64,000 nucleotides of DNA, taken from positions 2,644,541-2,708,540 of the forward strand of contig NZ_LR733312.1 of NCBI RefSeq assembly GCF_902506295.1, given 5' to 3'. The notes beneath the pieces are model-generated. The model had not been told where the DNA came from and made no database searches. It saw nothing but the letters and a program-made list of their open reading frames with translations. Source of the DNA: Luteimonas sp. 9C. Its GTDB lineage: Bacteria; Pseudomonadota; Gammaproteobacteria; Xanthomonadales; Xanthomonadaceae. The position numbers and the translations under genes were made by a program. This document shows positions 30,834 through 40,807 of the stretch, in pieces. Position 1 is the stretch's first letter, and each line of letters begins with the position of its first letter.

Positions 30834-32648
30834 TCAGAACTCCGCGCCGATGGACAGGCCGATCGTGAACGACGAATCGGGATTGTCGAGACCGCGCGCG
30901 ATATCGAGTTTCAGCGGGCCCACGGGCGACTTGTAGCGCGCACCGATCCCGACGCCGGTGCGCCATTGCGGCGAACTGCCGTCGAACGCGTCGCCGCTGT
31001 CGACGAACACCGCCGCGCCGATCGTGTCGGTGAAATAGCGCTCGAACTCGACACTGGCCGTGACCACGTTCTTGGCACCGATCGCGAATGCGCGGCGGCC
31101 ATCGCGCGCGGGAATGCGCGGACCGACCTCGCGCCAGTCGTAGCCGCGGATGCTGCGGTCGCCGCCGGCATAGAAACGCAGGCTCGGCGGTATCGCCACC
31201 AGCGCATCGGTGAAGGTGTGGCCCAGCTCACCGCGCACGATCAGACGGTTGGACTCGCCGATGCCGCGGAACCAGCTGGCCCGGGCATGGATCTGTCCGA
31301 ACGACGCATCCGAGCCCACGCCTTCGAGGCCGCCGCGCAGCATCACCGAACCGCCGATGCCGCTGGTCGGAAACAGGCGGTCGTCGACGTCGATGTATTC
31401 GGCGCGCAGCGAGGGATAGGCGAACGTGGCATAGCGATACAGCGCGCCGTCGAATTCGTCGCCGTCGCGAATCGGGCTGTCCGGATCTTCTTCGGGCGCG
31501 TAGGCCCAGCGCTCGCGCAGGACATGGAACGAGGCGATGAGGTTCAGGAACTCGTTGTACTGGCCGCTGCGGCTGCCCACCAGCTCGACCCGGCGCGAGT
31601 CGATGTAGTCGGTCTGTTCGTCGGCGACCTGCAGGCTGGCGGTGTACCAGCCGTCGAGCCAGGCGAAGGCCGGAATGCGGTACTGCACCGTCGCGGTCTT
31701 GCGGCGCTGCGCGTAGTCGATCTGCGCGAGCGCCTTGTGGCCGCGCATGTTGACGTAGCGCCGCTCGACGCCGAGCCGGATACCGGCGCCGCTGTCGGTG
31801 CCGTAGCTCAGGCCCGAGGTGTAGATGCTGCGCTTGGCCGGGGTGAGCGTGACCTTGACCGGCACTTCGCGGCGTTCGTTGGCCTGATCGACCTGCGGCT
31901 GGATGTCGATGTCGGAAAAGTAATCCAGGCGCCCGAGCGATGACCGCAGGCGATCGATACGGCCCTGGTGGTAGTAGCTGCCTTCCTGCCAATAGACCAG
32001 TCGCTCGAGCAGATCGTCGTTGACGATCTGCTGGGGCGTCTGCTCGAACGTGGTCGGTCCCATGTTGTAGCGGTCGCCGCTGTTCCAGACCACATCGATG
32101 TCGGCAGCGAAATCGGCACGCGTCACTTCGACCCGGCGGGATGCGAACTCGGCATCGAAATATCCGCGTTCGGTCAGGCGCCGGCTGAGCTGGTTGCGGC
32201 TCGACTCGTAGTCGGGATGGCTGAACACCGCGCCTTCGCTCGGCACGAAGCGGGCGATGTCACGCGCCAGGTAGCGGTCCTGCCCGCCCTCGCCGATGAT
32301 CGCGATGTCGCTGTTGCGCACCCGCACCGGCTGGCCCGGATCGACGACCACCCGCACCGCCATCACGTCGCCCGCGCGATCGCGCTGCACGTCGATGGTG
32401 GGCGAGTAGTAGCCGAACGGCTCGAGTGCCTTGCGGGTCTCGCGCTCCGCCTCGCGGATCAGATACGCCATGCGCCGGCCGGAGATGTCGCGGCCGATCG
32501 CGTCGTAGAGCGCGAGCGAGACGCGGACGTTCTGGGTCATTTCCTCGTCGAGGCCCACGATGTCGACGCGTTCGACACGCGCGGCCTGCGCCGCGGCCGA
32601 CGACAACAGAAGGAGGGCGGCGGCGAGATACACGGAGACACGAGGCAT
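30834..32648 (-). CDS. tamA: Translocation and assembly module subunit TamA (Omp85 family)
   Basis: 604 residues from MPRVSVYLAAALLLLSSAAAQAARVERVDIVG, a signal peptide leading into the first of three POTRA domains. The C-terminal half is the 16-strand Omp85 barrel with the lid-loop motif SIRGYDWREVGPRIP and VDSGDAFDG, ending KLDIARGLDNPDSSFTIGLSIGAEF with terminal Phe. It sits in the outer membrane and, with TamB, helps assemble autotransporters and other barrels. The start was chosen for the signal peptide; the longer frame upstream is unsupported. Confidence 0.94.
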   Translation of the reverse strand: MPRVSVYLAAALLLLSSAAAQAARVERVDIVGLDEEMTQNVRVSLALYDAIGRDISGRRMAYLIREAERETRKALEPFGYYSPTIDVQRDRAGDVMAVRVVVDPGQPVRVRNSDIAIIGEGGQDRYLARDIARFVPSEGAVFSHPDYESSRNQLSRRLTERGYFDAEFASRRVEVTRADFAADIDVVWNSGDRYNMGPTTFEQTPQQIVNDDLLERLVYWQEGSYYHQGRIDRLRSSLGRLDYFSDIDIQPQVDQANERREVPVKVTLTPAKRSIYTSGLSYGTDSGAGIRLGVERRYVNMRGHKALAQIDYAQRRKTATVQYRIPAFAWLDGWYTASLQVADEQTDYIDSRRVELVGSRSGQYNEFLNLIASFHVLRERWAYAPEEDPDSPIRDGDEFDGALYRYATFAYPSLRAEYIDVDDRLFPTSGIGGSVMLRGGLEGVGSDASFGQIHARASWFRGIGESNRLIVRGELGHTFTDALVAIPPSLRFYAGGDRSIRGYDWREVGPRIPARDGRRAFAIGAKNVVTASVEFERYFTDTIGAAVFVDSGDAFDGSSPQWRTGVGIGARYKSPVGPLKLDIARGLDNPDSSFTIGLSIGAEF

Positions 32649-32781
32649 CGCGCGAGGATACCGGAGGCACGTCAAGAGTCGATTAACGGGGACGGCGCGT
32701 TGCCGCTTCCGCGCGGATGCGTACGCGGCATGAGCGGGCCGGACGTCCCGCTGCGCGGGTCCGCCCGGCGCCGCCTGCACG

Positions 32782-34899
32782 TCAGTTCGACAGGTGCTCG
32801 ATCGCGGCGACGCTGCCGAGCCGCTCGGACAGCCGCTTGAGCAGCGCGAGCCGGTTGGCGCGCAGCGCGGTATCGTCGGCGTTGACCATCACCCCGTCGA
32901 AGAACGCGTCGACCTGTGGACGCAACCGCGCCAGATGCGTCAGCACCGAGACGTAATCGCCATGGGCCAGCGCGTGACCCGTTTCGGCCTGGACGGCTTC
33001 CACCGCCTCCGCCAGCGCGGCTTCGGCCGGCTCGCGCAGCAGCGCCGGATCGACGGTGCCCGGAATCGTGATGTCCGCCTTGCGCAGGATGTTGCGGATG
33101 CGCTTGTCGGCGGCGGCGAGGGCGGCCGCTTCGGGCAATGCGGCGAAGGTGCCGATGGCGTCGATGCGACGGTCGAGGTCGTAGAGCGACTTCGGCTGCA
33201 GCGCGGCCACGGCGTTGAACTGCTGCACGGTCACGCCCTTGTCGGCGTAGTAGCCCTTCAGGCGGTCGAGGATGAAGTCGTAGAGATCGAGCCGGAGCGT
33301 TTCGGTGTTCCGATCGGCATGCGGCTGGACGGCTGCCGGCAGTTCAACGACTGCCTTGTCGATCAGGTCCGTCAAGTCGAGATCGAACCCGCTCTCGATC
33401 AACGTCCGCGCCAACCCCAGCGCATTGCGCCGCAGCGCGAACGCGTCCTTGTTGCCGGTCGGCTTGAGACCCGCGGCGAAGCCGCCGGCCAGGGTATCGA
33501 GACGCTCGGCGATCGCCAGCACCTTGCCCAATGGCGAGAGGGCGATGTCGTCGCCGGCGAAGCGGGGCTGCCAGGCTTCGTCGAGGGCGTTCGCCAGCGA
33601 GGCGCGATCTTCGTTGGACAAATCGGCGAGCGCCGGATCGAGCTTCGCGTAGTCACGACCGGCGATGCCCTGCAGTTCCGGGAACTCGTTGACCATGCGC
33701 GACTGCAGATCGGCTTTCGACAGCAATGCGGCTTGCTTCGCCAGTGCGGCATCCACACCGATCTGCGGCGCGATCATTTCAGCCAGCGCGGCGACGCGCA
33801 CGGTCTTGTCGGCCACGCTGCCCAGCTTGGCCTGGTAGGTCACGGTCTTCAGGCCGTCGTTCATCGCAGATAGACCCTGCTTGAGGTCTTCGTCGAAGAA
33901 GAACTTGGCATCGGCGAAGCGCGGGCGGATCACGCGCTCGTAGCCCTTGGCCACTTCGGCTTCGTCCTTGGAGACGATATTGGCGATGCCGATGAAGTGT
34001 TCGGTCAGCTTTCCATCGCGCAGCACCGGGAAGAACTTCTGGTTGGCCTCCATCGTGGCGATCAGCGCTTCCTGCGGCACGGCGAGGAACTCGGCCTCGA
34101 ACGTGCAGGACACCGCCTTGGGCCATTCGACCAGGCACACCACCTGTTCGAGGTTGTCGGCTTCGATGCGCGCATCGCCGCCGACGGCGCGCGCGGCATC
34201 CTCGACCTCGCGCACGATCTCGGCGCGGCGCGCATCGGCATCGACGATGACCTTCGCACTGCGCATCGACTCGACGTAGTCGATCGGGGCCGCAATCTCG
34301 ACCGCGGCGTCGTGCATGAAGCGATGGCCGCGGCTGGTGCGGCCGCCGCGCACGCCGAACAGGTCGGCGTCGACGATCGTCCCGCCGTGCAGCAGCACCA
34401 GCCAGTGCACCGGCCGTGCGAACGCGTAGGTGTGGGCGCCCCAGCGCATCGGCTTGGGAATCGGCATCGCCGCGATCGCCTCGCGCAGCACGTCAGGCAG
34501 CAGCGCCGCCGTCGCGGCGCCAGGCGTCACCGCGCGATGCACGAAACGCTCGCCCTTGGCATCGCTGGTCTTCTCGAGCGCGGTCCAGTCGATGCCGGCC
34601 TTCGCGGCGAAGCCCTGCAACGCCTTCGTCGGCTGGCCTTCGGCATCGAGCGCGATGTTGAGATACGGGCCCAGTACTTCGGAGCGCTGCTCGGGCTGTT
34701 CGGTCGCCACGCCCGGCAGCAGCACCGCCAGACGACGCGGCGTGTACAGCGGCTTGGCATCGCCGCGCTCGATCGCGACGCCGCGCTTGTCGAGCGCCGC
34801 GATCACGCCGTCGAAGAACGCCTGCGCCAGGCCGGGCAGCGCCTTGACCGGCAGTTCTTCGGTGCCGAGTTCGATCAGCAGGGGCAGGGAGGCGGTCAT
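32782..34899 (-). CDS. glyS: Glycyl-tRNA synthetase beta subunit
   Basis: 705 residues, normal length. [28 protein letters not shown] is the family opening, with [14 protein letters not shown] and [17 protein letters not shown] inside, an HD-like domain in the middle ([27 protein letters not shown]) and a C-terminal anticodon-binding domain. With GlyQ it forms the alpha2-beta2 enzyme that charges tRNA-Gly; the beta chain binds tRNA. Its ATG overlaps the stop of a small membrane-protein gene lying between glyQ and glyS. Confidence 0.97.
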   Translation of the reverse strand: MTASLPLLIELGTEELPVKALPGLAQAFFDGVIAALDKRGVAIERGDAKPLYTPRRLAVLLPGVATEQPEQRSEVLGPYLNIALDAEGQPTKALQGFAAKAGIDWTALEKTSDAKGERFVHRAVTPGAATAALLPDVLREAIAAMPIPKPMRWGAHTYAFARPVHWLVLLHGGTIVDADLFGVRGGRTSRGHRFMHDAAVEIAAPIDYVESMRSAKVIVDADARRAEIVREVEDAARAVGGDARIEADNLEQVVCLVEWPKAVSCTFEAEFLAVPQEALIATMEANQKFFPVLRDGKLTEHFIGIANIVSKDEAEVAKGYERVIRPRFADAKFFFDEDLKQGLSAMNDGLKTVTYQAKLGSVADKTVRVAALAEMIAPQIGVDAALAKQAALLSKADLQSRMVNEFPELQGIAGRDYAKLDPALADLSNEDRASLANALDEAWQPRFAGDDIALSPLGKVLAIAERLDTLAGGFAAGLKPTGNKDAFALRRNALGLARTLIESGFDLDLTDLIDKAVVELPAAVQPHADRNTETLRLDLYDFILDRLKGYYADKGVTVQQFNAVAALQPKSLYDLDRRIDAIGTFAALPEAAALAAADKRIRNILRKADITIPGTVDPALLREPAEAALAEAVEAVQAETGHALAHGDYVSVLTHLARLRPQVDAFFDGVMVNADDTALRANRLALLKRLSERLGSVAAIEHLSN

Positions 34900-35147
34900 G
34901 GCAGGTCGTTCCGGATCGAAAGATGCTGGCTCAGGTCACGGCCAGTCGGGATGTCGCGTCGCTCGCGTGCGCGCTCGGCATTGATCAGCAGCAGTGCGAA
35001 GCCGGCGATGGGCATCAGGAACAGCCCGAAGAAAAACCACAGCCAGGGATTGCGTCGCGTCTGTTGTGCCCAGTAAGCGGCGAAGAATGCGAACGCTGCA
35101 GGTGCCGAGAATAGGAAAATGGCGAATGGCGCGAACGATTCGATCAC
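34896..35147 (-). CDS. Small two-helix membrane protein between glyQ and glyS
   Basis: 83 residues. It starts at a GTG that overlaps the glyQ TGA (GTGA) and stops in an ATGA overlap with glyS, so translation is coupled on both sides. Two hydrophobic segments ([24 protein letters not shown] and [24 protein letters not shown]) flank a short polar loop QTRRN; the tail is charged and hydrophilic. No family is recognised and a role in aminoacylation is not evident. The double overlap makes it likely to be a real gene. Confidence 0.8.
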   Translation of the reverse strand: MIESFAPFAIFLFSAPAAFAFFAAYWAQQTRRNPWLWFFFGLFLMPIAGFALLLINAERARERRDIPTGRDLSQHLSIRNDLP

Positions 35148-36052
35148 GTCGGCTCCACGGCGCGCTTCAGCCCCGGAAATCCCATCGCCTCGCGCTGCGC
35201 GTAATAGGCCTTGGCCACGCCCTGCGCCAGCGTGCGCACGCGCAGGATGTAGCGCTGGCGTTCGGTCACGCTGATCGCGCGGCGCGCATCGAGCATGTTG
35301 AAACTGTGGCTCGCCTTGGTGACCTGCTCGTAGGCCGGCAGGGGCAGGCCCAGCTCGACCAGCTTCAGTGCTTCGGCCTCGCATTCGTCGAAGCGGCGGA
35401 ACAGCACGTCGACATTCGCGTGCTCGAAGTTGTAGGCGCTCTGCTCGACTTCGTTCTGGTGGTAGACATCGCCGTAGGTCACCGGCGCGCCGTCGGGGCC
35501 GTGCGTCCACACCAGGTCGTACACGTTGTCGCAGTTCTGCAGGTACATGCACAGACGCTCGAGACCGTAGGTGATCTCGCCCAGCACCGGCTTGCACTCG
35601 AGGCCGCCGGCCTGCTGGAAATACGTGAACTGCGTGACTTCCATGCCGTTGAGCCAGACTTCCCAGCCCAGGCCCCAGGCGCCGAGCGTCGGCGATTCCC
35701 AATTGTCCTCGACCAGGCGCAGGTCGTGCACTTCGGGATCGATGCCCAGTGCCTTCAACGAGTCGAAGTACAGTTCGACGATGTTGTCCGGGTTCGGCTT
35801 CATCGCCACCTGGTACTGGTAGTAGCGCTGCAGGCGGTTGGGGTTGTCGCCGTAGCGGCCGTCGGTCGGGCGCCGGCTCGGCTGCACATAGGCGGCATTC
35901 CACGGCTCGGGGCCGAGCGCGCGCAGGAACGTGGCCGGATGGAAGGTGCCCGCGCCGACCTCGAGGTCCAGCGGCTGGATCAGCACGCAGCCCTGCTTGG
36001 CCCAGTAGGCGTTGAGCGTGAGGATCAGCTCCTGGAACGTCGGTCCGGTCAT
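35144..36052 (-). CDS. glyQ: Glycyl-tRNA synthetase alpha subunit
   Basis: 302 residues from ATG 36052 ([49 protein letters not shown] compressed to its opening here). The class II core is visible: [52 protein letters not shown] and [13 protein letters not shown]. It holds the aminoacylation active site (ATP + Gly) of the heterotetrameric synthetase. The operon order is glyQ, small membrane protein, glyS. It is divergent from the GspE-like ATPase gene with only 64 bp between. Confidence 0.97.
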   Translation of the reverse strand: MTGPTFQELILTLNAYWAKQGCVLIQPLDLEVGAGTFHPATFLRALGPEPWNAAYVQPSRRPTDGRYGDNPNRLQRYYQYQVAMKPNPDNIVELYFDSLKALGIDPEVHDLRLVEDNWESPTLGAWGLGWEVWLNGMEVTQFTYFQQAGGLECKPVLGEITYGLERLCMYLQNCDNVYDLVWTHGPDGAPVTYGDVYHQNEVEQSAYNFEHANVDVLFRRFDECEAEALKLVELGLPLPAYEQVTKASHSFNMLDARRAISVTERQRYILRVRTLAQGVAKAYYAQREAMGFPGLKRAVEPT

Positions 36053-36116
36053 CAAGAAAATCGCGTCTGCGGCGGCGCGCTAGTATAGCGGGCCGCATCG
36101 AAGCGCCCGCCGCGCC

Positions 36117-37964
36117 ATGCGCCAGGGAGGACCCGGCTTGAACGATCCGCGCGTGCCGCAGCATCCGGCCGGACCCCGTGCCCCTGCCGTCTTCGGTGGC
36201 CGACTGCCGCCCGGCCGTCTGACCCTCGAGCCGGTGATCGATGCACTGCTGGCCGATGGCCTGCTGGCGCCGGCCGACGCCGACCGCGCGCGCGTGAGCG
36301 GCCGCAATACGCGTGGACTCGACGCAGTGCATCCGCTGGTGCTGCTGGCCAACCTCAAACTGCCGTCGGCGCGGCGGCCGGGCACCGAGCTGGGTCTCGA
36401 GGCCCTGACCGAATGGCTCGCCCAGGCCACCGGTCACGTGTATCTGCGCATCGATCCGACCAAGATCGCGGTGGGCGACGTCACCGACCTGTTCTCGCAC
36501 GCCTACGCCAAGCGCCACCGCATCCTGCCGGTCGACGTCGCGCCGGACCGCGCGCGCATCGCGACCAGCGAGCCGCTGGCGCTGGACTGGCTGACCGACA
36601 TCCAGCGCCTGCTGCGGCGCGAGATCGACCTGGTCGTCGCCAATCCGCTGGACCTGCACCGCTACACGATGGAGTTCTTCGGCGTCACGCGCTCGATCCG
36701 CGGCGCCAAGGACGGGCGTGAGACCGGCAGCGACGCGCCGACGTTCGAACAGCTGGTCGAGCTGGGGCGCTCGGGCGACGTCAATGCCGACGACCATCAC
36801 ATCGTCCACATCGTCGACTGGCTGCTGCAGTACGCCTACGAACAGCGTGCCTCCGACATCCATCTCGAGCCGCGTCGCGACGTGGGCCGCGTGCGCTTCC
36901 GCATCGACGGCGTGCTGCACAAGGTCTTCGAGATGCCGCCGCCGGTGATGACCGCGGCCGTCAGCCGCATCAAGGTGCTGGGCCGCATGGATCTCGCCGA
37001 GCGCCGGCGGCCGCAGGACGGCCGCATCAAGACGCGATCGCCGGGCGGGCGTGAAGTCGAGATGCGCCTGTCGACGATGCCGACCGCCTTCGGCGAGAAG
37101 GTCGTCATGCGCATCTTCGACCCCGACACCGCGTTCAAGCCGATCGAACACCTGGGCTTCGACGCCGGCGAGGCGGCGGCGTGGAACGATCTCGTGCAGC
37201 GGCCGCACGGCATCGTGCTGGTGACCGGCCCGACCGGTTCGGGCAAGACGACGACGCTCTATTCCACGCTGAAGAAGCTGGCCTCCGACGACGTCAATGT
37301 CTGCACCGTCGAGGACCCGATCGAAATGGTCTCGGTCGAGCTCAACCAGATGCAGGTGCACAACGCGATCGACCTGACCTTCGCGCAGGGCGTGCGCACG
37401 CTGCTGCGCCAGGACCCCGACATCATCATGATCGGCGAGATCCGCGACCTCGACACCGCGCAGATGGCGGTGCAGGCCTCGCTGACCGGGCATCTGGTGC
37501 TCTCCACGCTGCACACCAACGACGCGCCGTCGGCGATCACCCGCCTGCTCGATCTGGGCCTGCCGCATTACCTGATCGCCTCCACGCTCAACGGCGTGCT
37601 GGCGCAGCGTCTGGTGCGCACCCTGTGCCGGCACTGCAAGCAGCCGCAGCCGGTCGATGCCGAGGCGTGGCGCGCGCTGCTCGGCCCGGACAGTGACCTG
37701 CCGCCGCCGGAGACCGCGTGCGGCCCGGTGGGCTGCCTGGAGTGCCGCAACACCGGCTATTTCGGTCGCGTCGGCATCTACGAACTGATGCCGGTCACGC
37801 CCGCGCTGCGCGCGAAGATCCAGCCGGACATGGCGCTGTCGGGGTTCAGCCGGACCGCCGTCGGTGAAGGCCTGCGCACGCTGCGCATGGCCGGCGCCGA
37901 AAAGGTCGCGCAAGGCGTGACCACGGTGGAGGAAGTGATGACGGTGCTGCCGCCGCGGGAGTAA
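36117..37964 (+). CDS. GspE/PilB-family secretion ATPase
   Basis: 615 residues. An MshEN-like N-terminal domain (about residues 30-185, ALLADGLLAPADADRAR...PLVLLANLKL) precedes the RecA-like motor: Walker A GPTGSGKTT (about 370), Asp box TVEDPIEM, Walker B DPDIIMIGEIRD, His box TGHLVLSTLHTND. A tetracysteine zinc motif (CRHC...CLECRNTGYFGR) lies after it. Such ATPases power type II secretion or type IV pilus assembly from the cytoplasmic face. No other gsp or pil genes are nearby, so which machine it drives is not shown. Confidence 0.9.
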   Translation: MRQGGPGLNDPRVPQHPAGPRAPAVFGGRLPPGRLTLEPVIDALLADGLLAPADADRARVSGRNTRGLDAVHPLVLLANLKLPSARRPGTELGLEALTEWLAQATGHVYLRIDPTKIAVGDVTDLFSHAYAKRHRILPVDVAPDRARIATSEPLALDWLTDIQRLLRREIDLVVANPLDLHRYTMEFFGVTRSIRGAKDGRETGSDAPTFEQLVELGRSGDVNADDHHIVHIVDWLLQYAYEQRASDIHLEPRRDVGRVRFRIDGVLHKVFEMPPPVMTAAVSRIKVLGRMDLAERRRPQDGRIKTRSPGGREVEMRLSTMPTAFGEKVVMRIFDPDTAFKPIEHLGFDAGEAAAWNDLVQRPHGIVLVTGPTGSGKTTTLYSTLKKLASDDVNVCTVEDPIEMVSVELNQMQVHNAIDLTFAQGVRTLLRQDPDIIMIGEIRDLDTAQMAVQASLTGHLVLSTLHTNDAPSAITRLLDLGLPHYLIASTLNGVLAQRLVRTLCRHCKQPQPVDAEAWRALLGPDSDLPPPETACGPVGCLECRNTGYFGRVGIYELMPVTPALRAKIQPDMALSGFSRTAVGEGLRTLRMAGAEKVAQGVTTVEEVMTVLPPRE

Positions 37965-38003
37965 GGGCGCGCGTGCGACGGCACGAGAGCGGCACATAAG
38001 GTA

Positions 38004-38060
38004 CCGGGCACCTCTCCCTTCGGGGGAGGTCGGCGCGCAAAGCGCGTCGGTGCAGGGCAG
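38004..38060. repeat. REP-like intergenic inverted repeat
   Basis: CCTCTCCC-TTCG-GGGGAGG is a hairpin, followed at once by a second dyad (GGCGCGC-AAA-GCGCGTC) and GTGCAGGGCAGGG. Tandem GC-rich hairpins of this form are typical of Xanthomonadaceae REP/BIME units. It lies between the GspE-like gene and the amidotransferase gene. Confidence 0.6.
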
Positions 38061-38144
38061 GGTCGTCTAGGCACGATCCCAGACCAGCGCCCACCCGTCC
38101 CGATCCGCTACGCTGCGCCGTCTTCCTGCACCGGCTGCCCCTCG

Positions 38145-38873
38145 ATGTCGTCCGACCGCCGCTTCCTGATCGTCGAAACCGGCCAGCCCGTGCCGTCGAT
38201 GCGCCGCTATGGCGGATTTCCGCACTGGATCCGCGTCGCTGCCGGCCTGTCGGAGCACGACGCGGTCGTGGTCGATGTCGAACGCGGCGCCGCACTGCCC
38301 AGCGCGGACGATTTCGCCGGTGTCATCGTCACCGGCTCGGGTGCGATGGTCACCGACCGTGCCGAGTGGAGCGAACGTACAGCCACCTGGCTGCGTGAGG
38401 CCGCCCATGCCGGCGCGCCGATCTTCGGCATCTGCTACGGCCACCAGCTGCTCGCCCATGCGCTCGGCGGCGAAGTCGGCCCCAACCCGCGCGGACGCGA
38501 GATGGGCACGTTCGACATCGAAACGCACGAGGTCGCATCCGACGACCCGCTTTTCGCCGCCGGCTCGCGTTTCCCCGCCCAGACCACACACCTGCAGAGT
38601 GTCCTGCGTCTGCCCGAAGGCGCGACCCTGCTGGCGCATTCCGCCCTCGAACCGCACCATGCGTTCCGCTGGGGCGAGCGCGTCTGGGGCGTCCAGTTCC
38701 ACCCGGAGTTCAGCGCCACCCACATGCGCGGCTACATCCGCGCGCGCTCGGGGCCGCTGTACCAGGAAGGCCTCGACCCGGTCGCGCTGGTCGCAGGCGT
38801 GCGCGCTGCGCCGCAAGCGCGGGCGGTATTGCAGCGCTTCGTCCGCTTCGCGGGGGCGTCGCCGCGCGATTGA
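38145..38873 (+). CDS. Class I glutamine amidotransferase (GMP-synthase-like stand-alone)
   Basis: 242 residues. Nucleophile C97 in FGICYGHQ, with His/Glu in VQFHPEFSA completing the triad, and VTGSGAMVTDRAEWSE forming the oxyanion region. No synthetase domain is attached, so it is a free-standing GATase1-like protein such as glutamine hydrolases of the gamma-glutamyl-amine (PuuD-like) or YfeJ groups. The C-terminal RARSGPLYQEGLDP segment is usual for the latter. Cytoplasmic; substrate unknown. Confidence 0.85.
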   Translation: MSSDRRFLIVETGQPVPSMRRYGGFPHWIRVAAGLSEHDAVVVDVERGAALPSADDFAGVIVTGSGAMVTDRAEWSERTATWLREAAHAGAPIFGICYGHQLLAHALGGEVGPNPRGREMGTFDIETHEVASDDPLFAAGSRFPAQTTHLQSVLRLPEGATLLAHSALEPHHAFRWGERVWGVQFHPEFSATHMRGYIRARSGPLYQEGLDPVALVAGVRAAPQARAVLQRFVRFAGASPRD

Positions 38874-39032
38874 TTCTTCCTGTTCGGTCATGCCCGCGTC
38901 GGCGGGGTTGTCAACGGACGTATGTCCGGTCATCCATGGGCGTTGCGCTGCGTTGCGGTCGCTCTGCTTTGTCGTTGCTGTCGCTGTCGCTGCCGCTGTT
39001 GCCGTTGCTTTTGCTCCGCCGTTTATTTCGAG

Positions 39033-39544
39033 CGAGCCGTAGAGCGAGCCGAGCATCGCAGGGCGACGGGGTCGAAGAGCAGCCCATGTCTGAGCGCAGC
39101 GAGTTTGGGCTGCGTGCCCCGTCGTCCGAGAAGCGCAGGGAACCGCCGCGGCTGTATCGCGGCGGATCGCGTCCGGCGAAGGGACCTTTTGGTTCCTTTT
39201 GGGTCCGTCCAAAAGGAACTCGCACGCGCAGCGGGCGAAAGCTCTGTACTTGCTTGCGCCTCTCAGCTCGTCGCTCTGCGACTTCGATGTTCCTGGCAAA
39301 AACAGACGATTGAGCCGCAGAAGCGAAGATCAAAGACAGGGCTTCCGCGCTGTCGCGCGGCTCACTTTTGTCTTGGCAAAAGTAAGCAAAACCGCCTTCG
39401 CCGGATGCGAGCCGACGCGATGCAGTCGCGTCGGTGCCCTCCGCTCCTCGCCTGACGCGGCACGCAGCCCAAACTCGCTGCGTTCAGACATGGGCTGCTC
39501 TTCGGCCACGTCAGGCTCCGGTGCTCGGCTCGCTCTACGGCTCG
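39033..39544. repeat. Inverted-repeat element, copy A (core in orientation 1)
   Basis: Left arm 39033-39180 and right arm 39397-39544 are imperfect reverse complements: both contain AGCAGCCCATGTCTGA with CGAGTTTGGGCTGCG, inverted, and both end in cGAGCCGT. Each arm also carries its own small variable hairpin and ends against the core with TCCGGCGAA/TTCGCCGGA. The 216-bp core (39181-39396) starts GGGACCTTTTGGTTCC and ends AAGTAAGCAAAACCGCC, with U-rich hairpins at each end. A second copy at 61043-61557 has the same arms but the core reversed. It carries no credible protein; all ORFs in it are low-complexity. Confidence 0.88.
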
Positions 39545-39562
39545 ATTTCAGATCAAAAGCTG

Positions 39563-39646
<84 letters not shown>

Positions 39647-39853
39647 AAGCGCGAGATGTGGAAGCGGAAGCTGCGAGCCTCGCCACCCGCTTCGCAATGA
39701 CCGCTGTGGTTGGAAGAGGGCGGGGTACCCCGAAGCAGACCGCCGCCATCGCTGCTGAACACACAGCGCATCCCAGCGGCGTCTCCAATGCATGCGATAC
39801 GATGGCGCCCTTCGTGGCGCGCCCACGTGACTGACACCTGGAATACGGCGGAA

Positions 39854-40801
39854 ATGACGACTCGGACGGTAGGGGCCGGCCACGGCTGGAAGTGGATCGT
39901 GCAGGGCGTCAACGTGGGTCGGGCCAATCCGCGGGCGGTGTACGGGGCGACGGCGATTGTGGCGCTGCTGGCGCTGGTGCCGAACGTGCTGCAGGCGATC
40001 GCGCAGGTCGCATTCGGCCTCGACGCCAACACCCAGGTCATGCTGATCGGCGCGACGTCGCTGGTGTCGATCATCGTCTATCCGCTGCTGATCGCCGGTG
40101 TGCTGCACGTCATCGACGCGTCCGAGCACGGACGTCCGGCGCAGCCGACCGATGTGTTCGCGGTGTTCACCGGCGGCAATGCCGGGCGTCTGATCGGGTT
40201 CGGCGTGCTGATGGGGGCGCTCTACATCGCCACGTTCTACGCGCTGGTCAGCGCCTTCGGTGACGGCGTGGTCGACTGGTACATGCAGGTGCTGACCATC
40301 AGCCAGGAAATGAGCGCGCAGACAGGCCCGGCCACGCCACCCGACCTGCCGCTGCCGCCGACCGGCATCGGCCCGCTGATGGCGCTGGCAATCTTCTTCG
40401 GCGTCTATTACGCCACCGTCTATGCGGTCGGCCTGGGCCAGGTCGCGCTCGGTGGCCGGCCGGTGCTGCGGGCCTTCACCGATGGTCTGGGCGGCGCGTT
40501 GCGCAATGTGCTGCCGGTGATCGTGGCCGCGGCCATCGCGATGGCCGGCGGCTTCGCGCTGATGCTGGCGTTCGCGATGGTGGTCACCCTGATCAGCGTG
40601 GCCGCCAGCCTCGTGCACCCCGGCCTTGCCGCGCTGCTCGTGCTGCCGCTGTATCTGGTCCTGCTGCTGATCCTCTACATCGTGATGTTCGGTGCGATGT
40701 ACGCGATGTGGCGCGACATCTGCGGCCCGCAGGGCGATGCGTCGACCGCCGGCCCGGCACCGGGCACCGACGGTCCCGACCGCGGCCGCATCGAGCTCTG
40801 A
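39854..40801 (+). CDS. BPSS1780-like integral membrane protein
   Basis: 315 residues from ATG 39854 after CGGCGGAA. The opening VGAGHGWKWIVQGVNVGRANPRAVYGATAI resembles the N-terminus of the BPSS1780 family of proteobacterial membrane proteins. About six transmembrane helices follow, with a Pro-rich periplasmic loop (ATPPDLPLPPTG) between the third and fourth and a hydrophilic tail after YAMWRDICGP. Function unknown. It converges with the RDD gene, with 6 bp between stops. Confidence 0.75.
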   Translation: MTTRTVGAGHGWKWIVQGVNVGRANPRAVYGATAIVALLALVPNVLQAIAQVAFGLDANTQVMLIGATSLVSIIVYPLLIAGVLHVIDASEHGRPAQPTDVFAVFTGGNAGRLIGFGVLMGALYIATFYALVSAFGDGVVDWYMQVLTISQEMSAQTGPATPPDLPLPPTGIGPLMALAIFFGVYYATVYAVGLGQVALGGRPVLRAFTDGLGGALRNVLPVIVAAAIAMAGGFALMLAFAMVVTLISVAASLVHPGLAALLVLPLYLVLLLILYIVMFGAMYAMWRDICGPQGDASTAGPAPGTDGPDRGRIEL

Positions 40802-40807
40802 CCGCGC

